A DNA stretch of 64,000 bases from NCBI GenBank assembly GCA_963802795.1, contig CAWDJV010000002.1, forward strand, positions 124,001-188,000. Direction: 5' to 3'. Of this stretch, positions 50,062-58,206 are shown one piece after another. Position 1 is the first letter of the stretch. Each line of letters starts with the position of its first letter. Origin of the DNA: JAIBJN01 sp963802795. GTDB lineage: Bacteria; Actinomycetota; Thermoleophilia; Gaiellales; Gaiellaceae. The notes under the pieces are model-generated. The model saw only the letters and a list, made by a program, of their open reading frames with translations. It did no database searches and was not told the DNA's origin. Both the position numbers and the translations under genes were made by a program.

Positions 50062-51486
50062 TTACAGGTCGAGCTTGCCGGGATTCATGATCCCGTTGGG
50101 GTCGAGCGCCTCCTTGAGCCGCCGGAGCGCATCCAGCGCCGAGCCGAGCTGCTCGCGCATGTACGGCGCCAGCTTGAGGCCGATTCCGTGGTGGTCGTTC
50201 ATGACTCCGCCCGCGCCCAGGATCGCCCGCACGCCGTCCTCCCAGATGCTGTCGTGGAGCGCGATCGCGTCGGGGCCGCCGTCCGGGACGACGAAGCGCC
50301 CGTACATCATCGTCCCCCACGGGTACCAGTGGCTGAAGTGAACCCTGAGGGTGAGCCCGTCGGCTGCATACGGGCCTTCGACCGCCGCCTTCACCGCGCG
50401 GTAGACGTCGTGGATGCGGGCGTACGGGGCGACGGCCTCGATCGTTCCCCACACGGCCGGCAGCTGCGGATGGTGCGGAGGCTTGTAGAAGTCGTACCGG
50501 CGGGCCCACCAGGTCTCGCCGAGCCCGCCCTCCAGCACGGTCGCGCCGCCTTCGCGCGCGACTGCGAGCAGTGTCTCGGCCTCTGCGTCCGCGACCGCAG
50601 GCTCCCCTTCGAAGCAGAAGAGCGTGCAGACGCCCTCGAGCTCCCGTTCGACGACCGGCCCGAGCGACGCGCGCGTCGCCTCCTCGTCGTACATGCGGAC
50701 GACGGAGGGCCGCAGACCGCGGGCCAGGCAGGACCGCACCGCCGCGATGCCGTCCGGAACCGAGGGGAACGAGACCGCCTCGAAACGGCGCGTCGTCGGC
50801 AGCGGCGCCAGCTGGAGCGTCGCGCGGGCAATCACCCCGAGCGTGCCCTCCGACCCGACGAAGAGCTGCGTCAGGTCGGGCCCGACGGCGTGACGGGGAA
50901 CGGGCAGCGTGTCCAGGATGTCGCCGCCGGGGAGGACGACCCGGAGTGAGAGAACGAGATCCTCGATCTTCCCGTAGCGGGTCGAGAGCACGCCCGAGCC
51001 GCGGGCGGCGACATACCCGCCGACGGTCGCCAGCTCGACCGAGGCCGGGTAGTGGGGGAGCATGAGCCCGCGCTCGTTCAGCGACCGTTCGAGCTCGAGG
51101 CCGTTGACCCCCGCCTCGGCGGTCACCGTGAACGACTCCTCGTCCACCTCGACGATCCGGTCGAGCCTGCTGAGGTCGAGGAGGATGCCTCCGCCCACCG
51201 GCACGGCGCCTCCCTGGCTCCCCGACCCGCCGCCGCGCGGGACGACCGGGATGCGGCGCGCGTCGGCGAGGCGAAGCGTCGCCGAGACTCCCTCCTCGTC
51301 GCCGGGCAGGACGGCGACGTCGGGCAGGCCGAGCGGGGTGCCGTTGGCCTGCGCGGCGAGAGCCTTCCAGTAGGTGTCGGCGGCGTACTCGGCGAGCCGG
51401 TCGGGCTCGACGACGACCGCGTCGGCGCCCACGAGGTCGCGGAGGTCCCGCACGAGCACGTCGGTCTCCGGAACGCGAACGGTCAT
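50062..51486 (-). CDS. FAD-linked oxidase (VAO/GlcD family)
   Basis: 474 aa from ATG at 51486. FAD_binding_4 domain with VVPRGGGSGSQGGAVPVGGG, HYPASVELATVGGYVAARG and GSEGTLGVIARATLQL. The C-terminal FAD-oxidase domain has HFSHWYPWGTMMYGRF and the NDHHGIGLKL motif near the flavin, and ends LDPNGIMNPGKLDL. D-lactate, glycolate and 2-hydroxyacid dehydrogenases and alkyl-DHAP synthase belong here. In this operon it probably oxidises a hydroxy-acid or sugar alcohol. ATG lies one base after the cupin stop. Confidence 0.87.
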   Translation of the reverse strand: MTVRVPETDVLVRDLRDLVGADAVVVEPDRLAEYAADTYWKALAAQANGTPLGLPDVAVLPGDEEGVSATLRLADARRIPVVPRGGGSGSQGGAVPVGGGILLDLSRLDRIVEVDEESFTVTAEAGVNGLELERSLNERGLMLPHYPASVELATVGGYVAARGSGVLSTRYGKIEDLVLSLRVVLPGGDILDTLPVPRHAVGPDLTQLFVGSEGTLGVIARATLQLAPLPTTRRFEAVSFPSVPDGIAAVRSCLARGLRPSVVRMYDEEATRASLGPVVERELEGVCTLFCFEGEPAVADAEAETLLAVAREGGATVLEGGLGETWWARRYDFYKPPHHPQLPAVWGTIEAVAPYARIHDVYRAVKAAVEGPYAADGLTLRVHFSHWYPWGTMMYGRFVVPDGGPDAIALHDSIWEDGVRAILGAGGVMNDHHGIGLKLAPYMREQLGSALDALRRLKEALDPNGIMNPGKLDL

Positions 51487-51487
51487 C

Positions 51488-51886
51488 TCAGCGCAGCGAC
51501 CTCCAGGGCTCCTCGCTCGACACGTCGACGAGCTCGTAGCCGCCCTCACCGGCGCACGGGCCGAGCGCGACCGTCAGCCGGGCGGTCGCGCTACCCGTGT
51601 TGAAGGAGGCGTGGACCGTGCCCGCCTCGATGAACACCGCCTCGCCCGGGCCGAGCATGGTCTTGTCGCCCTCGAGCCACTGCTCGATCTCGCCGGCCTG
51701 GACGACGATGACCTCCTCCTGCTCGGGGTGGATGTGGAAGTCGTGGCCGTGGCCGGGCTCGAGCGAGACGTCGATCACCGTGAGCGCCTGCGCCCCGGTG
51801 GACGGAGGCCGGCTGATCCAGCCGAGCCCGCCCCAGTCGAGCTCCTCGCGCTCGATGTCCGCTTCGTGGACGAACTTGCCGCTCAT
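51488..51886 (-). CDS. Cupin-domain protein
   Basis: 132 aa. A single cupin barrel with metal-binding first motif HDFHIHPEQEEVIVVQAGE (His, His, Glu) and second motif VFIEAGTVHASFN (His). Small stand-alone cupins can be isomerases, dioxygenases or sugar-binding proteins. GGAGGTC stands before the ATG. The start lies in one of two identical 10-bp palindromes (GCTCATGAGC at 51881 and 51900), so the translation start region can form secondary structure. Confidence 0.82.
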   Translation of the reverse strand: MSGKFVHEADIEREELDWGGLGWISRPPSTGAQALTVIDVSLEPGHGHDFHIHPEQEEVIVVQAGEIEQWLEGDKTMLGPGEAVFIEAGTVHASFNTGSATARLTVALGPCAGEGGYELVDVSSEEPWRSLR

Positions 51887-51952
51887 GAGCCGACCTCCGG
51901 CTCATGAGCGTGGGGAGGGTGTGTGAGGGAACCGGGAGGTTCCTTCACGGCA

Positions 51953-52865
51953 TCAAAGAAGGGGGCCCGTGGGGGAAACATGGTTTCCCCCACGGGAGGG
52001 AGGCGTAGCCAACCGACGCTCATCTCGTGCTCCTTCCCGGTCGCCGACGGGGATCGCCTTGAAGCGCTTCAGCGTCTCGGTCATGGCGACCTCGGTCGGG
52101 AGCCGCTCCATGCTCGAGGCGCCGAAGAAGCCGACGACCCCCCGGGTGCGCTCCAGCACGTAGGCCGCGTCGTCCGGCTCCGCGATCGGCCCGCCGTGGC
52201 AGAGGACGAGCACGTCCGGCCTGACCTCCACGGCCGCGTCGCGCATCGCCTGGACGAGCTCGACCGACTCGTCGAGCGTCCTCGCAGACTCGGCGCCGAT
52301 GGCGCCGCCCGTCGTGAGGCCCATGTGCGGGACGAGCACGTCGGCGCCCGCCTCGGCCATCGCCCGCGCCTCCTCGGGGGTGAAGACGTACGGGCAGGTG
52401 AGGAGGTCGAGCTCGTGCGCGGCCCGGATCATCTCCACCTCCAGGTCGTAGCCCATCCCGGTCTCCTCGAGGTTCTGGCGGAACGTCCCGTCGAAGAGGC
52501 CGACCGTGGGGAAGTTCTGGACGCCCGTGAAGCCCATCTCCGCGAGCTGCCGGAGGAAGACCGGCATGAGCCGGAACGGGTCGGTGCCGCACACCCCGGC
52601 GAGGACGGGCGTGGAGCGCACGACGGGCAGAACCTCGCCGGCCATCTCGACGACGATCGCGTTCGCGTCCCCGTACGGGAGCAGGCCCGCGAGCGAGCCC
52701 CGCCCCGCCATTCGGTAGCGGCCGGAGTTGTAGATGATGACGAGGTCGGCGCCGCCCGCCTCGGCGCACTTCGCCGAGAGGCCGGTGCCGGCGCCGGCGC
52801 CGATGATCGGGCGGCCCTCCTGCACCTGGGACCGCAGGCGCTCGCAATGCCTCGGCGCGGGTCAT
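51953..52865 (-). pseudogene. Phosphoenolpyruvate hydrolase-like TIM-barrel protein (Tm-1 C-terminal half), frameshifted
   Basis: The barrel reads RPIIGAGAGTGLSAKCAEAG, IIYNSGRYRMAGRGSLAGLL, GVQNFPTVGLFDGTFR and VLVPHMGLTTGGAIGAES, matching the TIM-barrel half of tomato Tm-1 and bacterial relatives. The ATG at 52865 (MTRAE, ATGA overlap with the gene before) is one frame off; dropping one base near 52852 gives MTRAEHCERLRSQVQEG and a continuous protein (span 3n+1). A shorter GTG start at 52825 would avoid the shift but loses the first helix. The last 22 residues read through a hairpin and may not be native. Confidence 0.78.
51966..51996 (-). terminator. 14-bp perfect hairpin at the end of the TIM-barrel gene
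   Basis: CCCGTGGGGGAAAC-ATG-GTTTCCCCCACGGG is a perfect stem with a three-base loop. It lies inside the last codons of the TIM-barrel reading frame, 13 to 43 bases before its stop, and before the cupin gene. It is likely an intra-operon attenuator or mobile palindrome. Confidence 0.55.
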
Positions 52866-54091
52866 CCGGCCCTCGCGGTCGTCCAGGCCTCGTAGTGCTC
52901 GTGCAGCCGATCGGCCATCGCGCGGGCGAAATCCGGATCGTTCACGTCCGTCTCGAGCTCGCGGACCTCCACCGAGGGCTCGAGGGTCGCGCGCAGGGCC
53001 TCGAAGAGGGCGGTGTCGGCGTCCGGGTCCCAGAACACCTCGCCCTCCTTGTCGATCAGGGAGACGCCTGCGAGCGGGACGAAGAGGGTGAGGGGCCCCC
53101 GCGCTGCGTTCAGCTTCACGGCGATCCGACGGCCGAGCTCCGCGCACTCCTCGGGGGTCGTCCGCATGAGCGTGACCGTCGGGTTGTGCTTGTAGAGGAG
53201 ACGGTCGCGGAACTCGGGCGGCACCGTCTCGAGCGGCCCGAAGTTGACCATGTCGAGAGCCCCGAGAGAGACGACCTGTGGGATGCCGAGCTCTCCGGCC
53301 GCCTCGAGCCGGTCGGGACCCGCCGAGAGGACGCCGCCGACGAGCTCGTCGGCCAGCTCCGTCGTCGTGATGTCGAGCGAGGCGGTGATGAAGCCGTCGC
53401 GCACGAGTGCTTCCATCGACTGCCCGCCCGTGCCGGTCGCATGGAAGACGAGCACCTCGTAGCCGAGCTCTTCGAGGCGTTCGCGCGCCGCGGTCACGCT
53501 GGGCGTGGTGACGCCGAACATCGTGGCCCCGACGAGCGGCCTGTCGTCGCCGGCCGCCGGGGCGCCCGCCGTCGCCATCCCGGCCGCAGCCGCCGCCGCG
53601 TTCGCGAGGATCTGGGCCGAGACGGCGTTGATCCCCGCGATGTCGACGACCGAGTACATCATCGCCACGTCGCTCGCGCCCACGTACGGCCGCGTGTCGC
53701 CGGAGGCCATCGTCGAGACCATCAGCTTCGGCACGCCGACGGGGAGCGCGCGCATCGCCTCGGTGGCGAGGGCGGTGCCGCCCGAGCCGCCCAGCGCGAG
53801 GACGGCGTCGAGACGGCCCTCCGCGTGGAGCCCCTTGACGATCTCGGCCGCCCCGCGGGCCATCGTCTCGACTGCCGCGCCGCGGTCGCCCGCCTCGGCG
53901 AGCGACCGGAAGTCCGCGCCCGCAGCTTCGGCGACCTCCTCGCGCGGAACGTCGGCCTCGGCGAGGGGCTCGCCGAGAACGCCTCCGTCGACCAGGATCG
54001 TGTCCACGGCGTGCCCGCGCAGCCGCTCGCGCAGGTAGTCGTACTCCCGGCCCTTCGTGTCCAGCGTGCCGATGAGGACGACGGTCGCCAT
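52862..54091 (-). CDS. Tm-1-like ATP-binding domain protein (UPF0261)
   Basis: 409 aa. TVVLIGTLDTKGREYDYLRE opens the protein, then ALGGSGGTALATEAMR is the glycine-rich nucleotide loop, with MFGVTTPSVTAARERL, VFHATGTGGQSMEAL and LYKHNPTVTLMRTTPEE further on. This corresponds to the N-terminal half of tomato Tm-1, an inhibitor of tomato mosaic virus replication that binds ATP. The next gene, overlapping by ATGA, encodes the other half. Bacterial role unknown, but such pairs recur in catabolic clusters. Confidence 0.87.
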   Translation of the reverse strand: MATVVLIGTLDTKGREYDYLRERLRGHAVDTILVDGGVLGEPLAEADVPREEVAEAAGADFRSLAEAGDRGAAVETMARGAAEIVKGLHAEGRLDAVLALGGSGGTALATEAMRALPVGVPKLMVSTMASGDTRPYVGASDVAMMYSVVDIAGINAVSAQILANAAAAAAGMATAGAPAAGDDRPLVGATMFGVTTPSVTAARERLEELGYEVLVFHATGTGGQSMEALVRDGFITASLDITTTELADELVGGVLSAGPDRLEAAGELGIPQVVSLGALDMVNFGPLETVPPEFRDRLLYKHNPTVTLMRTTPEECAELGRRIAVKLNAARGPLTLFVPLAGVSLIDKEGEVFWDPDADTALFEALRATLEPSVEVRELETDVNDPDFARAMADRLHEHYEAWTTARAG

Positions 54092-54092
54092 C

Positions 54093-54824
54093 TCACTCCT
54101 CCTCCGACGCGCTCTCGATCCGCGTCACGCCGAGGTAGCGCTGCTGGGCCTCCGGATCGCCGAGGAGCTTCTCCGACGTGGTCTCCGCGGCAATCTCTCC
54201 GGCGACCATCACGAGCTGGCGCTCGGCCAGGGAAGTGGCGACGCCGAGGTTCTGCTCGATGAGCAGGAGGCCGACGCCCTCCTGCACGAGGCCGCCGCAC
54301 GTCTCCACGAGGCTCTCGACGATCGTCGGCGCGAGGCCCTCCGAGGGCTCGTCCATGATGAGCAGCCTCGGGTTCGAGAGCAGCGCGCGGCCGATGGCGA
54401 GCATCTGCTGCTCGCCGCCCGACAGCTGCGCGGCGCCGACCTTGCGACGCTCGGCCAGGCGCGGGAACAGCTCCCAGATCGCCTGCTTCGTCCAGCGCCC
54501 GCCGTTCGGCGAGCCGAGCATGTCGAGATGCTCCTCGGTGGAGAGCGAGGCGAAGAGCCGGCGGCCCTGCGGCACGTAGCCGATCCCCGCCCCGGAAATC
54601 TTGTACGGCTGCCGGCCCATGAGCTCGCGTCCTTCGAGCCGGACCGAGCCATCCGAGCGGGCCAGCAATCCCATGATCGCAAGGCAGAGCGTCGTCTTGC
54701 CCATGCCGTTTCGGCCGATAACCGCGACCGGCTCCGTCCCCATGGTGAAGCTGACGTCGTGGAGGACGTGAGCGCGCCCGTAGTACGCGTTCAGGTTCTC
54801 GACCGCGAGGAAGGGCTCACTCAT
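54093..54824 (-). CDS. Liv-type ABC transporter ATP-binding protein (LivF-like)
   Basis: 243 aa. Walker A GRNGMGKTT (about 38-46), signature LSGGEQQML, Walker B LLIMDEPSEGL and the LivF-type ending LGVTRIE. With LivG-, LivH-, LivM- and LivJ-like proteins encoded just upstream it forms a HAAT-type importer. The start overlaps the LivG-like stop by 8 bases. Members import branched-chain amino acids, urea, amides or other carboxylates. Confidence 0.92.
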   Translation of the reverse strand: MSEPFLAVENLNAYYGRAHVLHDVSFTMGTEPVAVIGRNGMGKTTLCLAIMGLLARSDGSVRLEGRELMGRQPYKISGAGIGYVPQGRRLFASLSTEEHLDMLGSPNGGRWTKQAIWELFPRLAERRKVGAAQLSGGEQQMLAIGRALLSNPRLLIMDEPSEGLAPTIVESLVETCGGLVQEGVGLLLIEQNLGVATSLAERQLVMVAGEIAAETTSEKLLGDPEAQQRYLGVTRIESASEEE

Positions 54825-55602
54825 TTGTGTGGTGACTTCCCAGGTAGAGGTCGTGAACGAGCTGGTTCGCGCGGATCTCCGCGGGCGTTCCTTCGACGAT
54901 CACCCGGCCGTCGTGCATCATCGTCACCCGCTCGGCGACGCGGAGCGCGACGTCCATGTCGTGCTCGATGACGATCAGCGTGATCGCCGGGTCGAGCCTG
55001 AGGAGCAGGTCGGTCAGGGCGACCCGCTCTCCCCGGGAGAGGCCGGCCGCCGGCTCGTCCAGCATCATGATCGTCGGGTCGCCGGCCCGCGCCATGGCCA
55101 CCTCGAGCTGGCGCTGCTCGCCGTGAGAGAGCGAGCCGACCACCTCTCCGATCCGATCCTGGAGCCCGACCTCCTCCGCGAGCTCGCGGGCACGCTCCCG
55201 GATCGCGCCGTCGCGGCCGGGCAGGCGCACGGGGCGGAGATGCCCGCCCCGCACGCCCAGCACCGCGAGATAGAGGTTGTCCTCGACCGTCAGGCCGAGG
55301 AAGAGTCGTGAGGTCTGGAAGGTGCGGGTGAGCCCGAGCTTCGCCCGCGTCCGCGTGGGCATCGTCGTGACGTCTCGCCCGAAGAGCTCCACACGGCCCG
55401 CCGTGGGCGGGAACTCGCCGGAGACGACGTTGAAGAGCGTTGTCTTGCCGGCGCCGTTCGGGCCCAGGAGGGCACGGCGCTCGCCGGGGTAGACGTCGAG
55501 GTCGACCTCCCGCAGGGCGTGCACCCCGCCGAAGCGCCGGCCGACTCCGCTCAGGCGGAGGATCGGCTCGGCGCTTCGGGGCTGTGTGGTTGCAGCGGTC
55601 AC
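54817..55602 (-). CDS. Liv-type ABC transporter ATP-binding protein (LivG-like)
   Basis: 261 aa. Walker A GPNGAGKTT (about 50-58), the LivG-specific lineage TRTFQTSRLFLGLTVEDNL, signature LSHGEQRQLE, Walker B TIMMLDEPAAGLS and VIEHDMDV. It pairs with the LivF-like ATPase to drive the importer. It follows the binding protein gene after 22 bases. Confidence 0.92.
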   Translation of the reverse strand: MTAATTQPRSAEPILRLSGVGRRFGGVHALREVDLDVYPGERRALLGPNGAGKTTLFNVVSGEFPPTAGRVELFGRDVTTMPTRTRAKLGLTRTFQTSRLFLGLTVEDNLYLAVLGVRGGHLRPVRLPGRDGAIRERARELAEEVGLQDRIGEVVGSLSHGEQRQLEVAMARAGDPTIMMLDEPAAGLSRGERVALTDLLLRLDPAITLIVIEHDMDVALRVAERVTMMHDGRVIVEGTPAEIRANQLVHDLYLGSHHTNE

Positions 55603-55624
55603 TGCTCTCGGGCTCCGGTTCCTC

Positions 55625-57052
55625 CTAGCCTCCGCCGCCCTGCACCGTCCACGGCGGCGGGTCCGCCGTCTTGCACTCGGGGTTCGTCCGGTCGGGGGAG
55701 GGCGTCTCCGGCGAGAAGAAGCCGGCGAACGTCTGGTCCACCTCCGGGATCGTCTTGATCGTCTGGACGTCGGGGATGCCGTCCCCGGTCTGGTCCTCGC
55801 CGATCTGCTGCAGGAAGTTGTCCATGATCGCCTGGCGGTTCTCGTCGAGCACGATCGGCCCGAGCGGCGCCTCGAGGGTCAGGTTCGTGAGGGCGTCCCG
55901 GAAGGCCGCGTGCTCGTCCGAGAGGTCGCCGTCGACCTGCTCGAGCGCCTGGGCGATCGCCTCCATCGCCGTGTAGTAGCCGTAGACGAACACGCTCGAG
56001 GCTGTGCCCTCGAGGTCCGGATACGCCTGGCCCAGGCTCTCCGCGTACTCGAGGTACGCCGGTTCCTGCGAGTCGCCCGAGGTCATGCCCGCGGTGACGA
56101 CGCCGATCACCTGGTCGCCGATCTCCTTCAGAATGACCGGGTCGGTCATGAAGATGCCGCCCATGATCCGGTCGGCCAGGTTGCCCTTGAGCTGCTGGTA
56201 CTGGTTGACGAACGCGACCGTCCCCGTGCCGCCGACGCCCATGAAGAAGCCGTCGACGTCGTCGGGGATCTGGGCGATGTAGGAGGAGTAGTCCTCCTCG
56301 CCCAGCGGCGGCCACAGCCGCTCGACCACCTGTCCGCCGATCGCGCAGAACTCGGCCACGAAGCCGGCGATCTGCGAGTAGGGGAAGTCGTAGTCGTCGC
56401 CGATCGTGACGACCCGCCGCCAGCCGAGCTCGTTGTACGCGTAGTCGCCGAGACCCGCCGTCCACTGCGTGCCGTCGTTGTGGAAGCGGAAGAAGTTCGG
56501 AGAACGCACCTTCAGGGTCGTGTCCTGCGCGCCCGAGATCCCGTTCACGAACGTGACGCCCGGCTGCTCCTTCGAGTAGTTGGCGACCGCGATGCCCTCG
56601 CTGCCCGAGAGGGGGCCGACGAGGATGTCGACCTGCTCCTGCTCGACGAGCCGCCGGGCTTCCTCGACCGCCTTGTCGGGGGTGGAGTCCGAGCCGCCGT
56701 AGACGATCTCGATCGGGTGGCCGGCGATGGTCGCGTTCTCGACGCCATCGGTCGGGTCCCCGCTCACGGGGGTCGCGCCGCGGGCGATGAGCGGCAGCAT
56801 CGCGCCGCCCCAGGTCTGCCCCTCGAAGGGGGCGAACGCGCCCTCGTTGTTCGAGAAGATGCCGATCTTGATCGGCTCGCCGGTGGCTTCGCCGTCGGTC
56901 TCAGCGCCGGTCGTCGCCGGAGTGGTGGCCTCGCCGCCCTCATCGTCGTCGTCCCCGCCGCAGCCGGCGGCCAGCGCCGCGACCACGAGCAGGAGCGCGG
57001 CGAGCAGCAGCACCCAGAGCCGGGGCCTGCGGCCGTTTTCTTGCTCTCGCAT
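55625..57052 (-). CDS. Liv-type ABC transporter substrate-binding lipoprotein
   Basis: 475 aa from ATG with AGGAGG upstream. Signal with lipobox AALAAGC, an Asp-rich and Thr/Glu/Gly linker, then a Peripla_BP_6 type I fold (PIKIGIFSNNEGAFAPFEGQ, ILVGPLSGSEGIAVANYSKE, GGIFMTDPVILKEIGDQV). It captures the solute for the LivHMGF-like complex. The pocket type cannot be read. It sits between the LivM-like and LivG-like genes, with 105 bases of leader. Confidence 0.9.
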   Translation of the reverse strand: MREQENGRRPRLWVLLLAALLLVVAALAAGCGGDDDDEGGEATTPATTGAETDGEATGEPIKIGIFSNNEGAFAPFEGQTWGGAMLPLIARGATPVSGDPTDGVENATIAGHPIEIVYGGSDSTPDKAVEEARRLVEQEQVDILVGPLSGSEGIAVANYSKEQPGVTFVNGISGAQDTTLKVRSPNFFRFHNDGTQWTAGLGDYAYNELGWRRVVTIGDDYDFPYSQIAGFVAEFCAIGGQVVERLWPPLGEEDYSSYIAQIPDDVDGFFMGVGGTGTVAFVNQYQQLKGNLADRIMGGIFMTDPVILKEIGDQVIGVVTAGMTSGDSQEPAYLEYAESLGQAYPDLEGTASSVFVYGYYTAMEAIAQALEQVDGDLSDEHAAFRDALTNLTLEAPLGPIVLDENRQAIMDNFLQQIGEDQTGDGIPDVQTIKTIPEVDQTFAGFFSPETPSPDRTNPECKTADPPPWTVQGGGG

Positions 57053-57156
57053 CCCTATCTCTCCTCCTTTTCGGAACTGCGTGCACGTGTCGTGCCTACC
57101 GGGGTTTGCTCCCGTGGTCTCGCGCGCCTCGCTCCTCCCTTCTCCGTTGCAAATCA

Positions 57157-58206
57157 TCAGGGGCTGTCGCCGGCCGGGGTCGGCTCCGCAGGGGGCGGGG
57201 CCCGGCCGGTGGTCTCGAGGCGACGGGCGATGAAGCTCGTCACCGATTGCCAAATGCCCATCAGCCCTCCGGGGGAGAGGAGGACGATGGCGAGGAAGAT
57301 CACTCCGATGACCGTGTTGAAGCGGGTCTCGATCATCTCGATGCCGCGCGTCCAGTTGTCGAGAGCGGAGAAGACGATCGCGCCGATCCAGGCTCCTTCG
57401 AGCCGGTAGAGGCCGCCGATCACCGCGATGATGAGCACGTCGAGCGTCCGCGCCAGGTCGATCGAGCCGGGCGAGATCCGCGTGTTCCACCAGACCGACA
57501 GAATCCCGGCGAACGAGGCGATCAGCGCGCCGAGCCCGAAGGCGAGCATGCGCAGCAGCGGGACGTTGTACCCGAGCGCGCGCATGCGGGCGGGGTCGTC
57601 GCGCATGCCCTGGAGGGCGAGCCCGAACGGCGTCCGCCCCAGGTAGCGGACGCCGAGGTAGACGGCCGCCGAGGTCCCGAGCGCGATGTAGAAGAGGTTG
57701 ACGGGATCGCGCACCGGGTTCGAGACGATGGCCGGCCGCGCGACGTTGTTCACGCCCCCGAATCCCGAGAGCTGGGTCACCTGGGCGAAGAAGAAGTAGG
57801 TGATGACGGCGAAGGCGAGCGTGATCATGAGGAAGTAGATCCCGTAGCTCCTGCTCGCAATCGCGCCGAAGAAGAGGCCCACCCCGGTGGCGGCGAGGAT
57901 TCCCACGAGGGTCGCGACCCACGGGTTCCAGGCGATGGGGGAGCCGCCGTCCGCCGCGACGAGGTTGGCCATCGTGAAGCCCGCGATGCCGTACAGCGCG
58001 GTCTGGCCGAGCGAGACCATGCCGGCGTAGGCAGCGAGGAAGACGAGACTGGCGGCCGCGATCCCGAGCCAGAGCGCCTTGGTGATGACGGCGCTCAGGT
58101 AGAAGTCTGTGAAGAGCAGGGGCCCGAGCAGGAGCGCGACCACGAGGACGATCCCGGGCCCCCACCAGAGCGCGCGCTGGAGCGTCTGAGCCGACGACCT
58201 CGTCAA
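57157..58206 (-). CDS. Liv-type ABC transporter permease (LivM-like)
   Basis: 349 aa from TTG in a TTGA overlap with the upstream LivH-like stop. About nine to ten helices, with the LivM lineage FLAAYAGMVSLGQTALYGIA near residue 53 and the coupling loop DPARMRALGYNVPLLRMLAF. The C-terminus is a short Pro-rich tail. It forms the importer channel with the LivH-like protein. Confidence 0.9.
   Translation of the reverse strand: MTRSSAQTLQRALWWGPGIVLVVALLLGPLLFTDFYLSAVITKALWLGIAAASLVFLAAYAGMVSLGQTALYGIAGFTMANLVAADGGSPIAWNPWVATLVGILAATGVGLFFGAIASRSYGIYFLMITLAFAVITYFFFAQVTQLSGFGGVNNVARPAIVSNPVRDPVNLFYIALGTSAAVYLGVRYLGRTPFGLALQGMRDDPARMRALGYNVPLLRMLAFGLGALIASFAGILSVWWNTRISPGSIDLARTLDVLIIAVIGGLYRLEGAWIGAIVFSALDNWTRGIEMIETRFNTVIGVIFLAIVLLSPGGLMGIWQSVTSFIARRLETTGRAPPPAEPTPAGDSP

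Noticed and set aside
55625..58165. 846-aa protein joining LivM-region sequence to the binding protein
   Set aside because: The first third is off-frame LivM sequence; the real protein starts at 57052 with a Shine-Dalgarno and lipoprotein signal.
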